This document shows positions 49,328-60,462 of a stretch of 64,000 nucleotides of DNA, one piece after another (the first letter of the stretch is position 1; every line of letters begins with the position of its first letter). The stretch lies in NCBI RefSeq assembly GCF_001424345.1, contig NZ_LMPF01000001.1, positions 141,751 to 205,750 on the forward strand, read 5' to 3'. The notes beneath the pieces were generated by a model. It was not told the DNA's origin. It saw only the letters and a program-made list of their open reading frames with translations, and searched no databases. The stretch comes from Burkholderia sp. Leaf177 (GTDB lineage: Bacteria > Pseudomonadota > Gammaproteobacteria > Burkholderiales > Burkholderiaceae). Made by a program: the position numbers and the translations under genes.

Positions 49328-51010
49328 ATGAAAAACCACAATCCGCGTCCCCTGCGCGCACCGCGCGGCACCGAGCTCACGTGCAAGAGCTGGCTTACCG
49401 AAGCGCCGTATCGGATGTTGCTGAACAATCTCGACCCCGAAGTCGCCGAGAATCCGGACAAGCTGGTCGTGTACGGCGGTATAGGCCGCGCTGCGCGTAA
49501 CTGGGAATGCCTCGACAAGATCCTGGAAACGCTGCAACGCCTGGAAAGCGATGAATCCCTGCTCGTGCAATCGGGCAAGCCGGTCGGCGTGTTCAAGACG
49601 CATGCCGATGCGCCGCGCGTGCTGATCGCGAATTCGAATCTCGTGCCGAAATGGGCGACCTGGGAGCATTTCAACGAACTCGACCGCAAGGGTCTGTTCA
49701 TGTACGGCCAGATGACGGCCGGAAGCTGGATCTACATCGGCAGCCAGGGGATCGTGCAAGGTACGTACGAAACCTTCGTGGAAGCGGCGCGCCAGCATTT
49801 CAACGGCAGCTGGAAAGGCCGCTGGATCCTGACGGCGGGCCTCGGCGGCATGGGCGGCGCGCAGCCGCTCGCGGCGACGCTGGCGGGGGCGGTATCGTTA
49901 AATATTGAATGCGATCAGACGCGTATCGATTTCCGCCTGCGCACGCGTTACGTCGATAAACAAGCGCGAGACATCGATCACGCGCTCGAACTGATCAAGC
50001 AGCACACGGCCGCCGGCGATGCCATTTCCATCGCACTTTTAGGCAATGCCGCCGAAGTGCTGCCGGAGCTCGTGGGCCGCGCGAAAGCCGGCGCCATCAA
50101 GCCGGATCTGGTCACCGATCAAACCTCGTCGCACGATCTGATCAACGGTTATCTGCCGGCCGGCTGGAGCCTGGAAAAGTGGCGCGCGGCTTCGCTGGAT
50201 GCATTGCAACACGCGGAACTCAAGGCCGCCGCGCAACGTTCGTGCGCCCAGCACGTCCAGGCCATGCTCGATTTCCACGCAATGGGCATCCCGGCCGTCG
50301 ATTACGGCAACAACCTGCGTCAGGTCGCGTTCGACGACGGCGTGAAAAACGCCTTCGATTTCCCCGGCTTCGTGCCCGCGTACATCCGCCCGCTTTTCTG
50401 CGAGGGCAAGGGCCCGTTCCGCTGGGTCGCGCTTTCCGGCGATCCGGAAGACATCTACAAGACCGACGCCAAGCTCAAAGAATTGTTCCCGCACAACGCC
50501 GGCATGAATCGCTGGCTCGATATGGCGCGCGACCGCATCGCGTTCCAGGGTTTGCCGGCACGGATTTGCTGGCTGGGCCTGGGTGAACGTCACGTTGCCG
50601 GTCTCGCGTTCAACGAGATGGTCAAGAACGGTGAGCTGAAAGCGCCGATCGTCATTGGCCGCGATCATCTGGACACGGGTTCTGTTGCAAGTCCGAATCG
50701 CGAAACGGAAAGCATGAAGGACGGCACGGACGCCGTGTCCGACTGGCCGTTGCTGAACGCGCTTTTGAACACGGCCGGCGGCGCGACGTGGGTCAGCCTG
50801 CATCATGGCGGCGGCGTTGGCATGGGATATTCGCAGCACGCGGGCATGGTGATCGTTGCAGACGGCACGGACGCTGCCCACAAGCGTCTCGCGCGCGTGC
50901 TGGTCAACGACTGCGCGTCGGGCGTGATGCGTCATGGCGATGCCGGTTACGAGCAAGCCATCGAATGTGCTAAAAAGTTCGGTCTCGACCTTCCGTTCAT
51001 CACGACCTGA
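49328..51010 (+). CDS. hutU: Urocanate hydratase
   Basis: A 560-residue NAD-dependent urocanase, converting urocanate to imidazolonepropionate. NAD-binding region [17 protein letters not shown] (about residues 177-193), family signature [16 protein letters not shown] with the active-site region, and the C-terminal [19 protein letters not shown] are all present. Length matches the family (about 557). The ATG at 49328 follows GAGGAG; a TTG one codon earlier is the alternative. First gene of a second hut transcript behind operator 4. Confidence 0.96.
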   Translation: MKNHNPRPLRAPRGTELTCKSWLTEAPYRMLLNNLDPEVAENPDKLVVYGGIGRAARNWECLDKILETLQRLESDESLLVQSGKPVGVFKTHADAPRVLIANSNLVPKWATWEHFNELDRKGLFMYGQMTAGSWIYIGSQGIVQGTYETFVEAARQHFNGSWKGRWILTAGLGGMGGAQPLAATLAGAVSLNIECDQTRIDFRLRTRYVDKQARDIDHALELIKQHTAAGDAISIALLGNAAEVLPELVGRAKAGAIKPDLVTDQTSSHDLINGYLPAGWSLEKWRAASLDALQHAELKAAAQRSCAQHVQAMLDFHAMGIPAVDYGNNLRQVAFDDGVKNAFDFPGFVPAYIRPLFCEGKGPFRWVALSGDPEDIYKTDAKLKELFPHNAGMNRWLDMARDRIAFQGLPARICWLGLGERHVAGLAFNEMVKNGELKAPIVIGRDHLDTGSVASPNRETESMKDGTDAVSDWPLLNALLNTAGGATWVSLHHGGGVGMGYSQHAGMVIVADGTDAAHKRLARVLVNDCASGVMRHGDAGYEQAIECAKKFGLDLPFITT

Positions 51011-51011
51011 T

Positions 51012-51608
51012 ATGTCATTTGCTTTCAGCACCATCCGCGCGGCCGATTTGAAGGCCGTGCCGTGGAAAAACGGCGGCGGCGCGACGCGGGAAATCGCGGC
51101 GTCGCCGAAGGGCGCCGCGTTCGACGCATTCGACTGGCGCGTGAGCGTCGCGGATGTATCGGAGGCGGGCGCGTTTTCGGTGTTCGAAGGGATCGATCGG
51201 GTGCTGACGCTGATCGAAGGCAAGGAGATGGTGCTCATCGATTCCGACGGGCCGGAGTACGTTCTCTCGCGCTGGGATTCGGTCGCGTTCGCGGGCGAAA
51301 CGTCGATCAGCGCAGAGTTGCCCCATGGTCCCACGCGCGATCTCAATCTCATGTTGCGGCGCGATCGCGTGTCGGGAAATGTGTCGGTGCGCCGCGCTGC
51401 CGAAGCGCTTCAAGTGGAGCAGGGCAGCGTGGTGCTGGTCTGCGCGCTGGGCGAATTTGCGGTGGATGGCGAGCGATTGTCGCAAGGCGATGCACTGGTT
51501 ATCGATGCAAGCGAGAATGGCGCGCTGAGCATCGAGCCGCTTTCGCATGATGCGGTTCTGATCGACGTCCGCATCGTTTCAAAGGATCACGGCCATGGCC
51601 CTCGATAA
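51012..51608 (+). CDS. hutD: HutD family cupin
   Basis: A 198-residue bicupin of the HutD family. The family opening [14 protein letters not shown] is at residues 16-29, followed by [31 protein letters not shown]. HutD has no proven enzyme activity; in Pseudomonas it has been proposed to temper hut expression. One base separates the hutU stop and its ATG, and it overlaps hutI by 14 nt. Context and sequence agree; function in this organism is inferred. Confidence 0.9.
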   Translation: MSFAFSTIRAADLKAVPWKNGGGATREIAASPKGAAFDAFDWRVSVADVSEAGAFSVFEGIDRVLTLIEGKEMVLIDSDGPEYVLSRWDSVAFAGETSISAELPHGPTRDLNLMLRRDRVSGNVSVRRAAEALQVEQGSVVLVCALGEFAVDGERLSQGDALVIDASENGALSIEPLSHDAVLIDVRIVSKDHGHGPR

Positions 51609-52830
51609 AACCCTGCAGATCTGGCGCAACGCGCGTCTTTCGCCGCGCGCCGATCCGGCGGACATCGTGGAAAACGCGGCGATCGTCGTACGCGGCGACC
51701 GCATTGAATGGTTCGGCGCCGAAGCCGAAATGCCTTCTGCGTATGACGACGTTTCAAGCCACGATCTGCAGCAAAGAATCGTCACGCCAGGACTGGTCGA
51801 CTGCCATACGCATCTTGTCTACGCCGGAAACCGCGCGGAAGAATTCGCGATGCGCCTCGAAGGCGCGAGTTACGAGGACATTGCGAAACGCGGCGGCGGC
51901 ATCGTCTCGACGGTACGCAACACGCGCGCTGCGAGCGAAGACGAACTCTTCGCGCAATCGCTGCGACGCCTCGACGCGTTGCTCGCCGAGGGTGTGACGG
52001 CGCTGGAGATCAAGTCGGGTTATGGCCTGGATCTCGCGACCGAACGCAAGATGCTGCGTGTCGCGCGGCGTCTGGCCGAAACCCGGCCGGTGACGATCTC
52101 CACGACCTTCCTCGGCGCGCACGCGTTGCCGCCGGAATACGCCGGTCGCGCCGATGACTACATCGCCCACGTTTGCAACGAGATGTTGCCAACGCTCGCA
52201 GCCGAAGGCCTGATCGATTCCGTCGATGTTTTTTGCGAGCGCATTGCGTTCACGCTGGAACAAGCCGAGCGCGTGTTCGTTGCGGCATCGAAGCTGAATC
52301 TGCGCGTGAAGATGCACGCGGAACAGTTGTCGCTGATGGGCGGCGCGGCGCTCGCGGCGAAGCATCGTGCTTTATCGGCGGATCACCTCGAATTCCTCGA
52401 TGAAGCCGGCGCCATCGCCATGCGCGAAGCCGGCACGGTTGCCGTGTTATTGCCCGGCGCGTTCTATTTCATCCGCGAAAAACAGCTTCCTCCTATCGAT
52501 TTGCTGCGTCGCCATGGCGTGCCCATCGCGCTCGCAACCGACAGCAATCCGGGTACATCGCCGAGCACGTCATTGTTGTTGATGCTCAACATGGGCTGCA
52601 CGCTGTTCCGGTTATCGGTGGCCGAGGTGCTGGCGGGCGTCACGCGTCACGGCGCAAAAGCGCTGGGTCACGCCGATGTCACCGGCGAAATCAAGCTCGG
52701 CGCGAAAGCGGATTTCGTCGCGTGGGACATCGAAACGCTTGCGGAACTGGCGTACTGGACCGGGCTGGAACGCTGCGCGCTGGTCGTGCGGCACGGCGCG
52801 GTCACTAAAGACAAACGGAAAACCGCATGA
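51595..52830 (+). CDS. hutI: Imidazolonepropionase
   Basis: A 411-residue metal-dependent amidohydrolase opening imidazolonepropionate to formiminoglutamate. The metal motif is [17 protein letters not shown] (about residues 63-78); later ligands are in MHAEQLS and [19 protein letters not shown] precedes the ATG. Overlaps hutD by 14 nt and hutF by 4 nt. Confidence 0.96.
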   Translation: MALDKTLQIWRNARLSPRADPADIVENAAIVVRGDRIEWFGAEAEMPSAYDDVSSHDLQQRIVTPGLVDCHTHLVYAGNRAEEFAMRLEGASYEDIAKRGGGIVSTVRNTRAASEDELFAQSLRRLDALLAEGVTALEIKSGYGLDLATERKMLRVARRLAETRPVTISTTFLGAHALPPEYAGRADDYIAHVCNEMLPTLAAEGLIDSVDVFCERIAFTLEQAERVFVAASKLNLRVKMHAEQLSLMGGAALAAKHRALSADHLEFLDEAGAIAMREAGTVAVLLPGAFYFIREKQLPPIDLLRRHGVPIALATDSNPGTSPSTSLLLMLNMGCTLFRLSVAEVLAGVTRHGAKALGHADVTGEIKLGAKADFVAWDIETLAELAYWTGLERCALVVRHGAVTKDKRKTA

Positions 52831-54212
52831 CAAAAAACAGCCTGTTTGCAGAACACGCGCGCTTGCAGGACGGCTGGCGCCGCGACGTGCTGCTCGAATG
52901 GGACGAGCACGGCACGTTGTTAGCTGTCACACCAGACGCCACGCACGCTTCGGGCGTGCAGAAAGCCAACGGCCCCGTGCTCGCTGGCATGCCGAATCTG
53001 CACTCGCACGCGTTCCAGCGCGCCATGGCCGGGCTCACCGAATATCGTGCGAATCCCACGGATAGCTTCTGGAGCTGGCGCGACCTGATGTACCGCTTTG
53101 CGGCGCGTATTTCGCCGGACAGTCTGGGCGATATCGCACGCTGGCTTTACATCGAAATGCTGAAAGCTGGCTACACGTCGGTCTGCGAATTCCATTACGT
53201 GCACAACACGCCGGACGGCGCGCCGTACGCGAATCCCGCCGAAATGGCCGCGCGCGTGGTGGGCGCGGCCGAGCAAACCGGCATCGGCATGACCATGCTG
53301 CCCGTGCTGTATCAATACAGCGGATTTGGCGCGCGCGAACCCACGCCGGGCCAGGCGCGCTTTATCCACTCGCCGGAATCCCTGCTGGACGCGCTCGTTT
53401 CGTTGCGTTCAACGCAACCGGAAAACGGCAATCGCCGATACGGCGTTGCGCCGCACTCGCTGCGGGCGGTATCGAAGGAAAGCTTGACGCGCATGCTCGC
53501 CGGCCTCGACCGTGAATTTCCGGGCGCGCCGGTGCACATCCACGTTGCAGAACAGACGGCGGAAGTCGATGCCTGCCTCGACGTCCTGAAAGCGCGGCCG
53601 GTGCAATGGCTGCTCGATAACTTCAATGTGAACGCGCGCTGGTGCCTCGTGCACGCAACGCACGTCGATGAAAACGAAGTCCGCGCGATGGCCAGAAGCC
53701 GCGCCGTTGCGGGTTTGTGCCTCACGACCGAAGCCAATCTTGGCGACGGCATTTTCCCGACGCACGCTTATCTCGCCGATAACGGCCGCTTCGGGCTCGG
53801 CTCGGACAGCCATATCGCGCTCGACTGGCGCTCCGAACTGCGTTTGCTCGAATACGGACAACGTCTTACGCGACGCGAGCGCAACGTGCTGGCATCGGAG
53901 CAACAAACGCACGTGGCCGATCGTCTTTTCGATGCCGCCACGCAAGGCGGCGCGCACGCGACCGGCCGCGCGGTCGGCGCGCTGGAAGCGGGGCGCCGCG
54001 CGGATTTCATCGTGCTCGATCCCGACCATTCGGCGATCGCCGGCCAGGCGCCGGACGCGTGGTTATCGGGCGTGGTGTTCTGCGAGCATGGCGAGACGCC
54101 CGTGCTGGATGTTTGTGTCGGCGGTAAAGTTGTGGTCGAAGCGCGCCGGCATCGCGATGAACGCGAGGCGTTCGGGCAGTATCGGAAAACGCTGGCGGGC
54201 TTGCTCACATAA
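52827..54212 (+). CDS. hutF: Formimidoylglutamate deiminase
   Basis: A 461-residue amidohydrolase that removes ammonia from formimidoylglutamate, giving N-formylglutamate. Its presence marks the five-step (HutF/HutG) pathway rather than the one-step formiminoglutamase. Metal motif [13 protein letters not shown] (about residues 57-69), HVAEQ and the late [11 protein letters not shown] are visible. Overlaps hutI by 4 nt; hutG follows after 12 nt. Confidence 0.95.
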   Translation: MTKNSLFAEHARLQDGWRRDVLLEWDEHGTLLAVTPDATHASGVQKANGPVLAGMPNLHSHAFQRAMAGLTEYRANPTDSFWSWRDLMYRFAARISPDSLGDIARWLYIEMLKAGYTSVCEFHYVHNTPDGAPYANPAEMAARVVGAAEQTGIGMTMLPVLYQYSGFGAREPTPGQARFIHSPESLLDALVSLRSTQPENGNRRYGVAPHSLRAVSKESLTRMLAGLDREFPGAPVHIHVAEQTAEVDACLDVLKARPVQWLLDNFNVNARWCLVHATHVDENEVRAMARSRAVAGLCLTTEANLGDGIFPTHAYLADNGRFGLGSDSHIALDWRSELRLLEYGQRLTRRERNVLASEQQTHVADRLFDAATQGGAHATGRAVGALEAGRRADFIVLDPDHSAIAGQAPDAWLSGVVFCEHGETPVLDVCVGGKVVVEARRHRDEREAFGQYRKTLAGLLT

Positions 54213-54224
54213 AGGAACGCATTC

Positions 54225-55025
54225 ATGACCGATCAGGTTTTCACCTTGAAGCGCGGCACGGCGCCGCTGCTGATTTCCATCCCGCACGCCGGCACGCAGA
54301 TTCCGGCTGATATTGCGGCGACAATGAATCCCATCGCCCGCGAAGTCGACGATACCGACTGGCATCTCGAACGCCTCTACGCGTTCGCGGTGGAAATGGG
54401 TGCGTCGATTCTCGCGCCGTTCAATTCGCGCTACGTGATCGACCTGAACCGTCCGCCGGACGGTGCGAACCTTTATCCCGGACGCGATACAACCGGCCTG
54501 TGTCCCGTCGATACCTTCAACAGCGAGCCGCTCTACCCGGAAGGCGGCGCGCCAACAGAAGCGCAGATCGCCGATCGTCGTGAAAAATACTGGCGGCCGT
54601 ATCACAACGCGCTCGCCGATGAACTCGGGCGTTTAAAAGCCGCGCACGGCAAGGTGTTGTTGTGGGAAGCGCATTCCATCCGCTCGCACGTGCCGCGTTT
54701 CTTCGATGGCAAGCTCTTCGACTTCAATCTCGGCACGGCGGGCGGCGAAAGCGCGGTGCCAGGTCTGGCCGAGAAACTCGAAGCGCTGGTTGTGGAGAAC
54801 GGCGCGTACACGGCTGTTGCGAACGGGCGCTTCAAGGGCGGTTACATCACGCGGCATTTCGGCGAGCCGCAGGATGGCATCCACGCGGTCCAGCTGGAAC
54901 TCTCGCAGATCACGTATATGGAAGAAACGCGGCCATACAAATACGATGAAACCCGCGCCGGGCAAGTCGCTCCGGTGATTCAAACCCTCGTGCAGCACGC
55001 GCTGGACGCAGTACGAGCGTCTTAG
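54225..55025 (+). CDS. hutG: N-formylglutamate deformylase
   Basis: A 266-residue hydrolase of the FGase family releasing formate and glutamate, the last step. Family opening [17 protein letters not shown], then [15 protein letters not shown] and [16 protein letters not shown] with candidate metal ligands. It ends the hut operon; its stop overlaps the nadB stop on the other strand by a few bases, so transcripts converge with no room for a separate terminator. Confidence 0.94.
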   Translation: MTDQVFTLKRGTAPLLISIPHAGTQIPADIAATMNPIAREVDDTDWHLERLYAFAVEMGASILAPFNSRYVIDLNRPPDGANLYPGRDTTGLCPVDTFNSEPLYPEGGAPTEAQIADRREKYWRPYHNALADELGRLKAAHGKVLLWEAHSIRSHVPRFFDGKLFDFNLGTAGGESAVPGLAEKLEALVVENGAYTAVANGRFKGGYITRHFGEPQDGIHAVQLELSQITYMEETRPYKYDETRAGQVAPVIQTLVQHALDAVRAS

Positions 55026-56620
55026 CTTTCCCGCCGCCTCACCACCGGCGGCGTGAGTACGGTCGGAAGCGCCTTCGGCAAAGTCTCCGGCCAGTCGCGG
55101 CTGAAATGCAGGCCGCGGCTCTCACGCCGTGAACATGCGCTTTCCACGATCATGGAAGCGACATCGACCAGATTGCGCAGTTCGAGCAGATCCCGGCTCA
55201 CCTTGAAGTTCGCGTAGTACTCGTGGATTTCATCGCGCAGCAATGCAATCCGATGCTGCGCGCGAGCCAGGCGTTTATCAGTGCGCACAATTCCCACGTA
55301 GTTCCACATCAGCCGACGCAACTCGTCCCAGTTGTGCGCGACGACCACTTCCTCGTCCGGATCGGACACGCGGCTTTCGTCCCACGCCGGCAGCGGTTCG
55401 TGCGCGCTCGTGACATACCCTTCGGTCTCCATGGCCTGAGCGGCAGCGCGTCCGATCACGAGACATTCGAGCAGCGAATTGCTGGCAAGCCGGTTCGCGC
55501 CGTGCAATCCGGTACACGACGTTTCTCCCACGGCATAAAGCCCCGCGCGATCCGTGCGACCGGCCAGATCCGTGACCACGCCGCCGCACGTGTAATGCGC
55601 GGCCGGCACGACGGGAATTGGCTCTTTGGTTATATCGATACCAAACTCGCGGCAACGCGCCAGGATGGTAGGGAAGTGCTCCTGCAGGAACGCTTCGGGC
55701 TGATGGCTGATATCGAGATACACGCAGTCGATACCGCGCTTCTTGATCTCGAAGTCGATCGCCCGGGCCACGATATCGCGCGGCGCAAGCTCGGCGCGTT
55801 CGTCGTGCGCGGGCATGAAGCGAGTGCCATCGGGCAAGCGCAGGATGCCGCCTTCGCCGCGGACCGCTTCGGAGATCAGGAACGACTTGGCGTACGGATG
55901 AAACAGGCAAGTCGGATGAAACTGGATGAACTCCATGTTCGACACGCGGCAGCCCGCGCGCCATGCCATTGCAATGCCATCGCCCGTCGCGGTATCCGGG
56001 TTCGTGGTGTACAGATACACCTTCCCGGCACCGCCCGTCGCGAGCACCGTATGCGGCGCTTCGATTGTGATGGTGCGTCCGGTGGATATATCGAGCGCAT
56101 ACAAACCGTGACATCGATGCCCGGGAAGCCCGAGATGCTCGGACGTGATCAGGTCGATCGCGTGATGATCTTCCAGAACCGTAATATTGGGATGGTTCCG
56201 CACGCGTTCGTTGAGCGTGCTGACGACGGCGTGGCCGGTGGCATCGGCGGCGTGAATGACGCGCCTGTGGCTATGGCCGCCTTCGCGCGTCAGATGAAAG
56301 CCGAGCTCGGCGGAAACGTCCTTGGTGAACGGCACGCCTTGTTCGATCAACCATTCGATAGCGGCGCGCCCGTTCTCGACGATAAACCGCGTCGCCGCCG
56401 CGTCGCACAGCCCGGCGCCAGCGACGAGCGTGTCATCGAAGTGATTGTCCGTGCTGTCGCCGGAATCGAGCACGGCTGCAATTCCGCCTTGCGCCCAGTC
56501 GCTCGCGCCATCGCTGACGCTGCGTTTGGCGAGGATCACGACGCGTCGCGTGTCCGCAAGATTCAGCGCGACGCTCAGGCCCGCGAGTCCGCTGCCGATG
56601 ATTGCCACATCGAAGTTCAT
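55022..56620 (-). CDS. nadB: L-aspartate oxidase
   Basis: A 532-residue flavoprotein oxidising aspartate to iminoaspartate for NAD synthesis. The N-terminal FAD motif is [17 protein letters not shown], followed by [14 protein letters not shown], the active-site [16 protein letters not shown] and the C-terminal [24 protein letters not shown]. It acts just before NadA. It lies 11 kb from nadA-nadC, on the opposite strand, across the hut block. Confidence 0.96.
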   Translation of the reverse strand: MNFDVAIIGSGLAGLSVALNLADTRRVVILAKRSVSDGASDWAQGGIAAVLDSGDSTDNHFDDTLVAGAGLCDAAATRFIVENGRAAIEWLIEQGVPFTKDVSAELGFHLTREGGHSHRRVIHAADATGHAVVSTLNERVRNHPNITVLEDHHAIDLITSEHLGLPGHRCHGLYALDISTGRTITIEAPHTVLATGGAGKVYLYTTNPDTATGDGIAMAWRAGCRVSNMEFIQFHPTCLFHPYAKSFLISEAVRGEGGILRLPDGTRFMPAHDERAELAPRDIVARAIDFEIKKRGIDCVYLDISHQPEAFLQEHFPTILARCREFGIDITKEPIPVVPAAHYTCGGVVTDLAGRTDRAGLYAVGETSCTGLHGANRLASNSLLECLVIGRAAAQAMETEGYVTSAHEPLPAWDESRVSDPDEEVVVAHNWDELRRLMWNYVGIVRTDKRLARAQHRIALLRDEIHEYYANFKVSRDLLELRNLVDVASMIVESACSRRESRGLHFSRDWPETLPKALPTVLTPPVVRRRES

Positions 56621-56787
56621 CCTGCTACGTCTCCGTTATTGTTTGTCCGCCACGACCTTTTCGATTCACGCCTATAGCATGTGAAAAAGTATGGCCGACA
56701 AGCATAACGTGGAGCACGCAATCCGGTCACTTTGCCGTTTGGCAAGTAGGGCGAAGAACCAAAGAAACTTAAGCGCTGCGCGAAAGC

Positions 56788-56815
56788 AAAAAGCCTCGCG
56801 TAAGCGAGGCTTTTT
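56788..56815. terminator. Terminator after rpmG
   Basis: AAAAAGCCTCGC (56788-56799) and GCGAGGCTTTTT (56804-56815) form a perfect 12-bp stem with a GTAA loop. Symmetric A and T tracts make it effective in both directions; it serves the rpmB-rpmG transcript, ending 29 nt after the rpmG stop. Confidence 0.92.
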
Positions 56816-56843
56816 GTGCAGCGATACAAACGAAACCAAGACC

Positions 56844-57011
56844 TTATTTGATCTTCGTTTCCTTGTATTCAACGTGCTTGCGGACAACGGGATCGAACTT
56901 CTTGATCGCCATCTTTTCCGGCATGTTGCGCTTGTTCTTCGTGGTCGTGTAGAAGTGACCCGTGCCAGCGGTCGATTCCAGCTTGATCTTGTCGCGTGCG
57001 CCCTTGGCCAT
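56844..57011 (-). CDS. rpmG: 50S ribosomal protein L33
   Basis: A 55-residue ribosomal protein, [20 protein letters not shown] at the start and VEYKETKIK at the end, with [20 protein letters not shown] between: a full-length L33. It lacks the CXXC zinc pairs of the other L33 form. AAGGAG overlaps the rpmB stop codon and serves as its ribosome binding site, linking the two genes. It follows rpmB by 11 nt. Confidence 0.95.
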   Translation of the reverse strand: MAKGARDKIKLESTAGTGHFYTTTKNKRNMPEKMAIKKFDPVVRKHVEYKETKIK

Positions 57012-57022
57012 ATTCGTGCTCC

Positions 57023-57256
57023 TTAGACTTCACCACGTGCGCGCAAATCTGCGAGCACGGAGTCGATGCCGTTCTTGTCGATCAGGCGAAGGCCGGCGTT
57101 CGAAAGACGCAGACGAACCCAACGGTTTTCGCTTTCAACGAAGAAGCGACGGTTTTGCAGATTGGGCAGGAAACGACGCTTGGTGCGGTTGTTCGCATGG
57201 GAAACGTTGTTGCCGCTCATCGGCCCCTTCCCGGTTACTTGGCATACACGTGCCAT
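57023..57256 (-). CDS. rpmB: 50S ribosomal protein L28
   Basis: A 77-residue ribosomal protein starting [20 protein letters not shown] and ending in a normal L28 tail ([10 protein letters not shown]). Full length. The start is the ATG at 57256, preceded by TAGGAG; the open frame runs much further upstream without meaning. First of the rpmB-rpmG pair. Confidence 0.96.
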   Translation of the reverse strand: MARVCQVTGKGPMSGNNVSHANNRTKRRFLPNLQNRRFFVESENRWVRLRLSNAGLRLIDKNGIDSVLADLRARGEV

Positions 57257-57530
57257 GAGAGCACTCCTAAGACGCTTTAATTCTGAGTTCGAACGGCAAG
57301 TACACTTTGGACCGCTACGGGCTGCCGGAGAGGCTTGCCCGAAATGACTGCGTACGCTCGGAACAGGTTGGTTGAAAGAAGCAAACCGAGATTCTACCCG
57401 CAAAAAACTAGCAAAATCAACTCTTTTTGGTATCGGACGAGGTATTGCGCCACGCCACGTACAGCGGGATTTAGGGCTTTCAAGGCCGTCCGGGCGGCGT
57501 TTCGGCCTCGTTCGTATATTTAAAGCAGCA

Positions 57531-58304
57531 TCAACCTGGCATCCAGCCTTGTCGTGAAAAAGAAAATACTTCGTTCGACGCCACGACCAGATGGTCCAGC
57601 AGCCGGATGTCGATGAGCGCAAGCGACTCGTGCAGCATGCGCGTAAGCCGACGATCACTCGCGCTCGGCGTGACGCCGCCGGACGGGTGATTATGCGCGA
57701 CGATCAGGCTCGCTGCGTTCAGCGTCAGCGCCCGGCGTGCGATTTCCCGCGGATACACGGCGACTCGCGAAAGCGATCCTTTGGCCGATTCGTCTACGGT
57801 TATCAGGCAATGCCGGATGTCCAGAAACAGCGTGACAAACACCTCATTGGGACGGTTGCCGATCAGCCATTTCAAATAGTCTTCCACTGCCTGAGGTGCG
57901 TCCAGCAGCGGCCGGTCGCGGGTTTTTTCGGCCAGCGCGCGCTGACACAGCTCGGAAACCGCCAGCAACAGCGCCGCTTTGGCCGGTCCGATTCCGCCGA
58001 ACATGCGTAATTCGGTCGCGGTCGCTCCGAGCACCCCGCGAATCGATTCGAACCGGGTCAGGAGATCACGCGCAACGTCCACCGATGTCATGCCGGGCCG
58101 CCCCGTGTTCAGGAACAACGCCAGCAATTCCGCATCCGACAATGCGTGCGCGCCCTGCTGCAAGAGCCGTTCTCGCGGACGATCGTGTTCCGGCCAGTCC
58201 AATATACGTGGAACGGCCGGGTTCTTTTCTTCAGCGAAAGGCGACAGTGGGGGACTGGTCAGGCTAATTGCGCTGGTCGGCACTATTTCAAGACGGGCAT
58301 TCAT
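57531..58304 (-). CDS. radC: RadC family JAB-domain protein
   Basis: A 257-residue protein with an N-terminal helix-hairpin-helix part ([28 protein letters not shown]) and a C-terminal MPN+/JAMM domain with the zinc motif [15 protein letters not shown]. Long called a DNA repair gene, but the role of RadC in repair is not firm. The ATG at 58304 ([11 protein letters not shown]) is used; the frame remains open 26 codons upstream. In Burkholderia it normally sits beside rpmB, as here, and divergent from slpA-ispH. Confidence 0.92.
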   Translation of the reverse strand: MNARLEIVPTSAISLTSPPLSPFAEEKNPAVPRILDWPEHDRPRERLLQQGAHALSDAELLALFLNTGRPGMTSVDVARDLLTRFESIRGVLGATATELRMFGGIGPAKAALLLAVSELCQRALAEKTRDRPLLDAPQAVEDYLKWLIGNRPNEVFVTLFLDIRHCLITVDESAKGSLSRVAVYPREIARRALTLNAASLIVAHNHPSGGVTPSASDRRLTRMLHESLALIDIRLLDHLVVASNEVFSFSRQGWMPG

Positions 58305-58595
58305 GGTGTGCTCGTGCCAAAGGCAAAATGGTTGCAATGAGTCACAAGCGGTCGCGTAGAGCGGTCGGCGAGCCCGAGGCACTGTGGCTTACAATGGGGG
58401 TTTCGCGCCTGCCAGGGCGCCTTACTGATGGCTTGCCGGGCACTTAAGCTCGGCGTCAGGCGTTCGGTAACGCGGCTTCCAGGCGTCAGCCGGGCTTCTT
58501 CCACTGCTGCGTCCCATCTGGACGCGCGGCTTCTTATTGGACAGCGAGGCTGGCTGACCAGGTGATTACGGCGTTTACGGCTAATACGATCAAAC

Positions 58596-59051
58596 ATGAG
58601 CATCATCGATATCTCCGAAGTGAAACCCGGTTCGCACGTCACACTTCATTACCGGCTGGCGCTTGAGGGTGGTGCGGACATTGTCAGCACGTTCTCCGAC
58701 AAACCCGCCACGCTTTTGTTGGGCGAGGGCCATCTTGCTCCGCCGCTTGAAGACATTCTGATGGGTCTGAAGGTTGGGCACCACTCGACCTTTCGGCTGA
58801 CGCCTGAGCAGGCGTTCGGTCCGCGCAACCCGGAAATGCTTCAGTGGGTATCGCTCGCCACGCTGCGCGAGAACGCCATGATCGGCGAGAACTTTTCTCC
58901 CGGCGACCTCGTGGAGTTCAATGCGCCTGGCGGCGGCCGCTACGCCGGCGTGCTGAAGGAAGTCGGCGAGACCTCGGCATTGTTCGATTTCAACCATCCG
59001 CTTGCCGGCCAGCCGCTGGCGTTCGAAGTGAAAATCATCGGAATTCTGTAG
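58596..59051 (+). CDS. slpA: FKBP-type peptidyl-prolyl isomerase, SlpA-like
   Basis: A 151-residue cytoplasmic prolyl isomerase/chaperone with the inserted IF (chaperone) domain of the SlyD/SlpA group. Landmarks are [41 protein letters not shown] and [17 protein letters not shown]. Unlike SlyD it has no His-rich tail. The 291 nt before it hold no gene. ispH follows after 2 nt, a pairing seen widely in proteobacteria (fkpB/slpA-ispH). Confidence 0.92.
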   Translation: MSIIDISEVKPGSHVTLHYRLALEGGADIVSTFSDKPATLLLGEGHLAPPLEDILMGLKVGHHSTFRLTPEQAFGPRNPEMLQWVSLATLRENAMIGENFSPGDLVEFNAPGGGRYAGVLKEVGETSALFDFNHPLAGQPLAFEVKIIGIL

Positions 59052-59053
59052 CC

Positions 59054-60016
59054 ATGAGCTCCACTGACACCCTTCTCGATGTCGAAATTCTCCTCGCCCA
59101 GCCGCGCGGCTTTTGCGCGGGCGTCGATCGTGCGATCGAAATCGTGGAGCGGGCGATCGCATTGTTCGGCGCGCCTATCTACGTGCGCCACGAGATCGTG
59201 CACAACGCCTATGTAGTTGAGGATCTGCGCAAGAAAGGCGCGGTTTTTATCGAAGATCTGGCCGATGCGCCCGAAGGCAGTACGCTGATTTTTAGCGCGC
59301 ACGGGGTATCGAAGGCGGTTCGCGCCGAAGCCGAGACGCGCGGTTTGCGTGTTTTCGACGCCACGTGTCCGCTCGTGACTAAAGTGCACATGGAAGTCGC
59401 GAAGATGCGTCAGGACGGCTTCGATATCGTCATGATCGGTCACAAGGGCCATCCGGAAGTGGAAGGCACCATGGGGCAGAGCGGGCAGGGCATGCATCTG
59501 GTCGAGGATATCGAGGACGTGGAAGCGCTGGCGCTCACGGACCCGAACCGTATTGCGTATGTGACGCAAACCACGCTGTCGGTGGACGACGCGTCGGCCA
59601 TCATCAATGCGCTGAAGTTGAAATATCCGTCGGTGAAAGAGCCGAAGAAGCAGGATATTTGCTATGCCACGCAGAATCGTCAGGACGCGGTCAAGTTTCT
59701 GGCGCCTCAATGCGATGTGGTGATCGTGGTTGGCAGCCCGAATAGCTCGAACTCCAGCCGTTTGCGCGAAGTGGCGGAAAAACGCGGCATTCCTGCTTAT
59801 ATGGTGGATTCGCCGACTCAAATCGATCCTGAGTGGGTTGAAGGGAAAAAGCGCATTGGGGTGACGGCGGGTGCGTCGGCGCCGGAAGTGCTGGCGCAAG
59901 CAGTGATTGCGCGGCTGCGTGAGCTGGGCGTTCGGAACGTGCGGCCGCTCGAAGGCATCGAAGAGAAAGTGTCGTTTCCGCTGCCACGTGGATTGACTTT
60001 GCCTTCCGAGAAATAA
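59054..60016 (+). CDS. ispH: 4-hydroxy-3-methylbut-2-enyl diphosphate reductase
   Basis: A 320-residue [4Fe-4S] enzyme, last step of the MEP isoprenoid pathway. The three cluster cysteines are in [25 protein letters not shown] and [13 protein letters not shown], and the catalytic region includes the HEIVHN stretch. The start is the ATG at 59054 just after the slpA stop; a longer frame from 58844 lies in slpA. Confidence 0.96.
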   Translation: MSSTDTLLDVEILLAQPRGFCAGVDRAIEIVERAIALFGAPIYVRHEIVHNAYVVEDLRKKGAVFIEDLADAPEGSTLIFSAHGVSKAVRAEAETRGLRVFDATCPLVTKVHMEVAKMRQDGFDIVMIGHKGHPEVEGTMGQSGQGMHLVEDIEDVEALALTDPNRIAYVTQTTLSVDDASAIINALKLKYPSVKEPKKQDICYATQNRQDAVKFLAPQCDVVIVVGSPNSSNSSRLREVAEKRGIPAYMVDSPTQIDPEWVEGKKRIGVTAGASAPEVLAQAVIARLRELGVRNVRPLEGIEEKVSFPLPRGLTLPSEK

Positions 60017-60067
60017 CCGCGCTTCTATAATTTAGGCAAGGGATCGAGATCCCGGAATTCGTTTGGA

Positions 60068-60106
60068 AAAACCGCTCCAACTTCTTGTTGGCGCGGTTTT
60101 TTTTTC
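60068..60106 (+). terminator. slpA-ispH terminator
   Basis: AAAACCGC..CCAAC (60068 on) pairs with GTTGG.CGCGGTTTT (to about 60100) with a small bulge, followed by a long T-run (TTTTTTTTT). It lies about 50 nt after the ispH stop. Confidence 0.8.
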
Positions 60107-60462
60107 ATCAAGAAATCGCGAGGTTTGTCGTCAACACAGCAGCACGGGACGCAAATTATCTTCAGCGTTGATTCAAGCAACGCACTATTTAGGTGCATCC
60201 GTCGAATATCGTTAAATCGCGGACCGACGATCCACATCGGTGTTTACCCATAACGCCAGTCCATGGTGCAACTCATGCACCGCCGCGGAGCGCAACCCGG
60301 TTGCGCCTTCGCGCGGTTTTGCGCGCCGAAGAGGGGTTGCAATGGAGGAAAACCCCTGTCAATCAACAATATTGCACGTCTCAAAAACCGAGTTACAATG
60401 CGCGCGTTCCAAGCCGGATGGGCTGGAAACACCAGCTTTTCAAGGCGCCGGAGACCTACTGA
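60107..60462. other. Intergenic region upstream of the liv operon
   Basis: No gene seen. It contains a small perfect hairpin GCGCAAC/GTTGCGC (60290-60306) and the likely promoter listed at 60372-60399, which would read into the branched-chain amino acid binding protein gene. Confidence 0.45.
60372..60399 (+). promoter_or_regulatory. Likely liv operon promoter
   Basis: -35 TTGCAC (60372-60377), 16-nt spacer, -10 TACAAT (60394-60399), 63 nt before the ATG at 60463. Confidence 0.5.

Noticed and set aside
56730..56775. Fragment near rpmG that resembles the dispersed hairpin at 5135-5171
   Set aside because: Only one arm (CCAAAGAAAC) is recognisable and no partner arm pairs with it; not counted as a second copy.
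58305..58595. Region between radC and slpA, checked for a small RNA
   Set aside because: Several short inverted repeats occur but none forms a convincing terminator-ended RNA; no gene is claimed.
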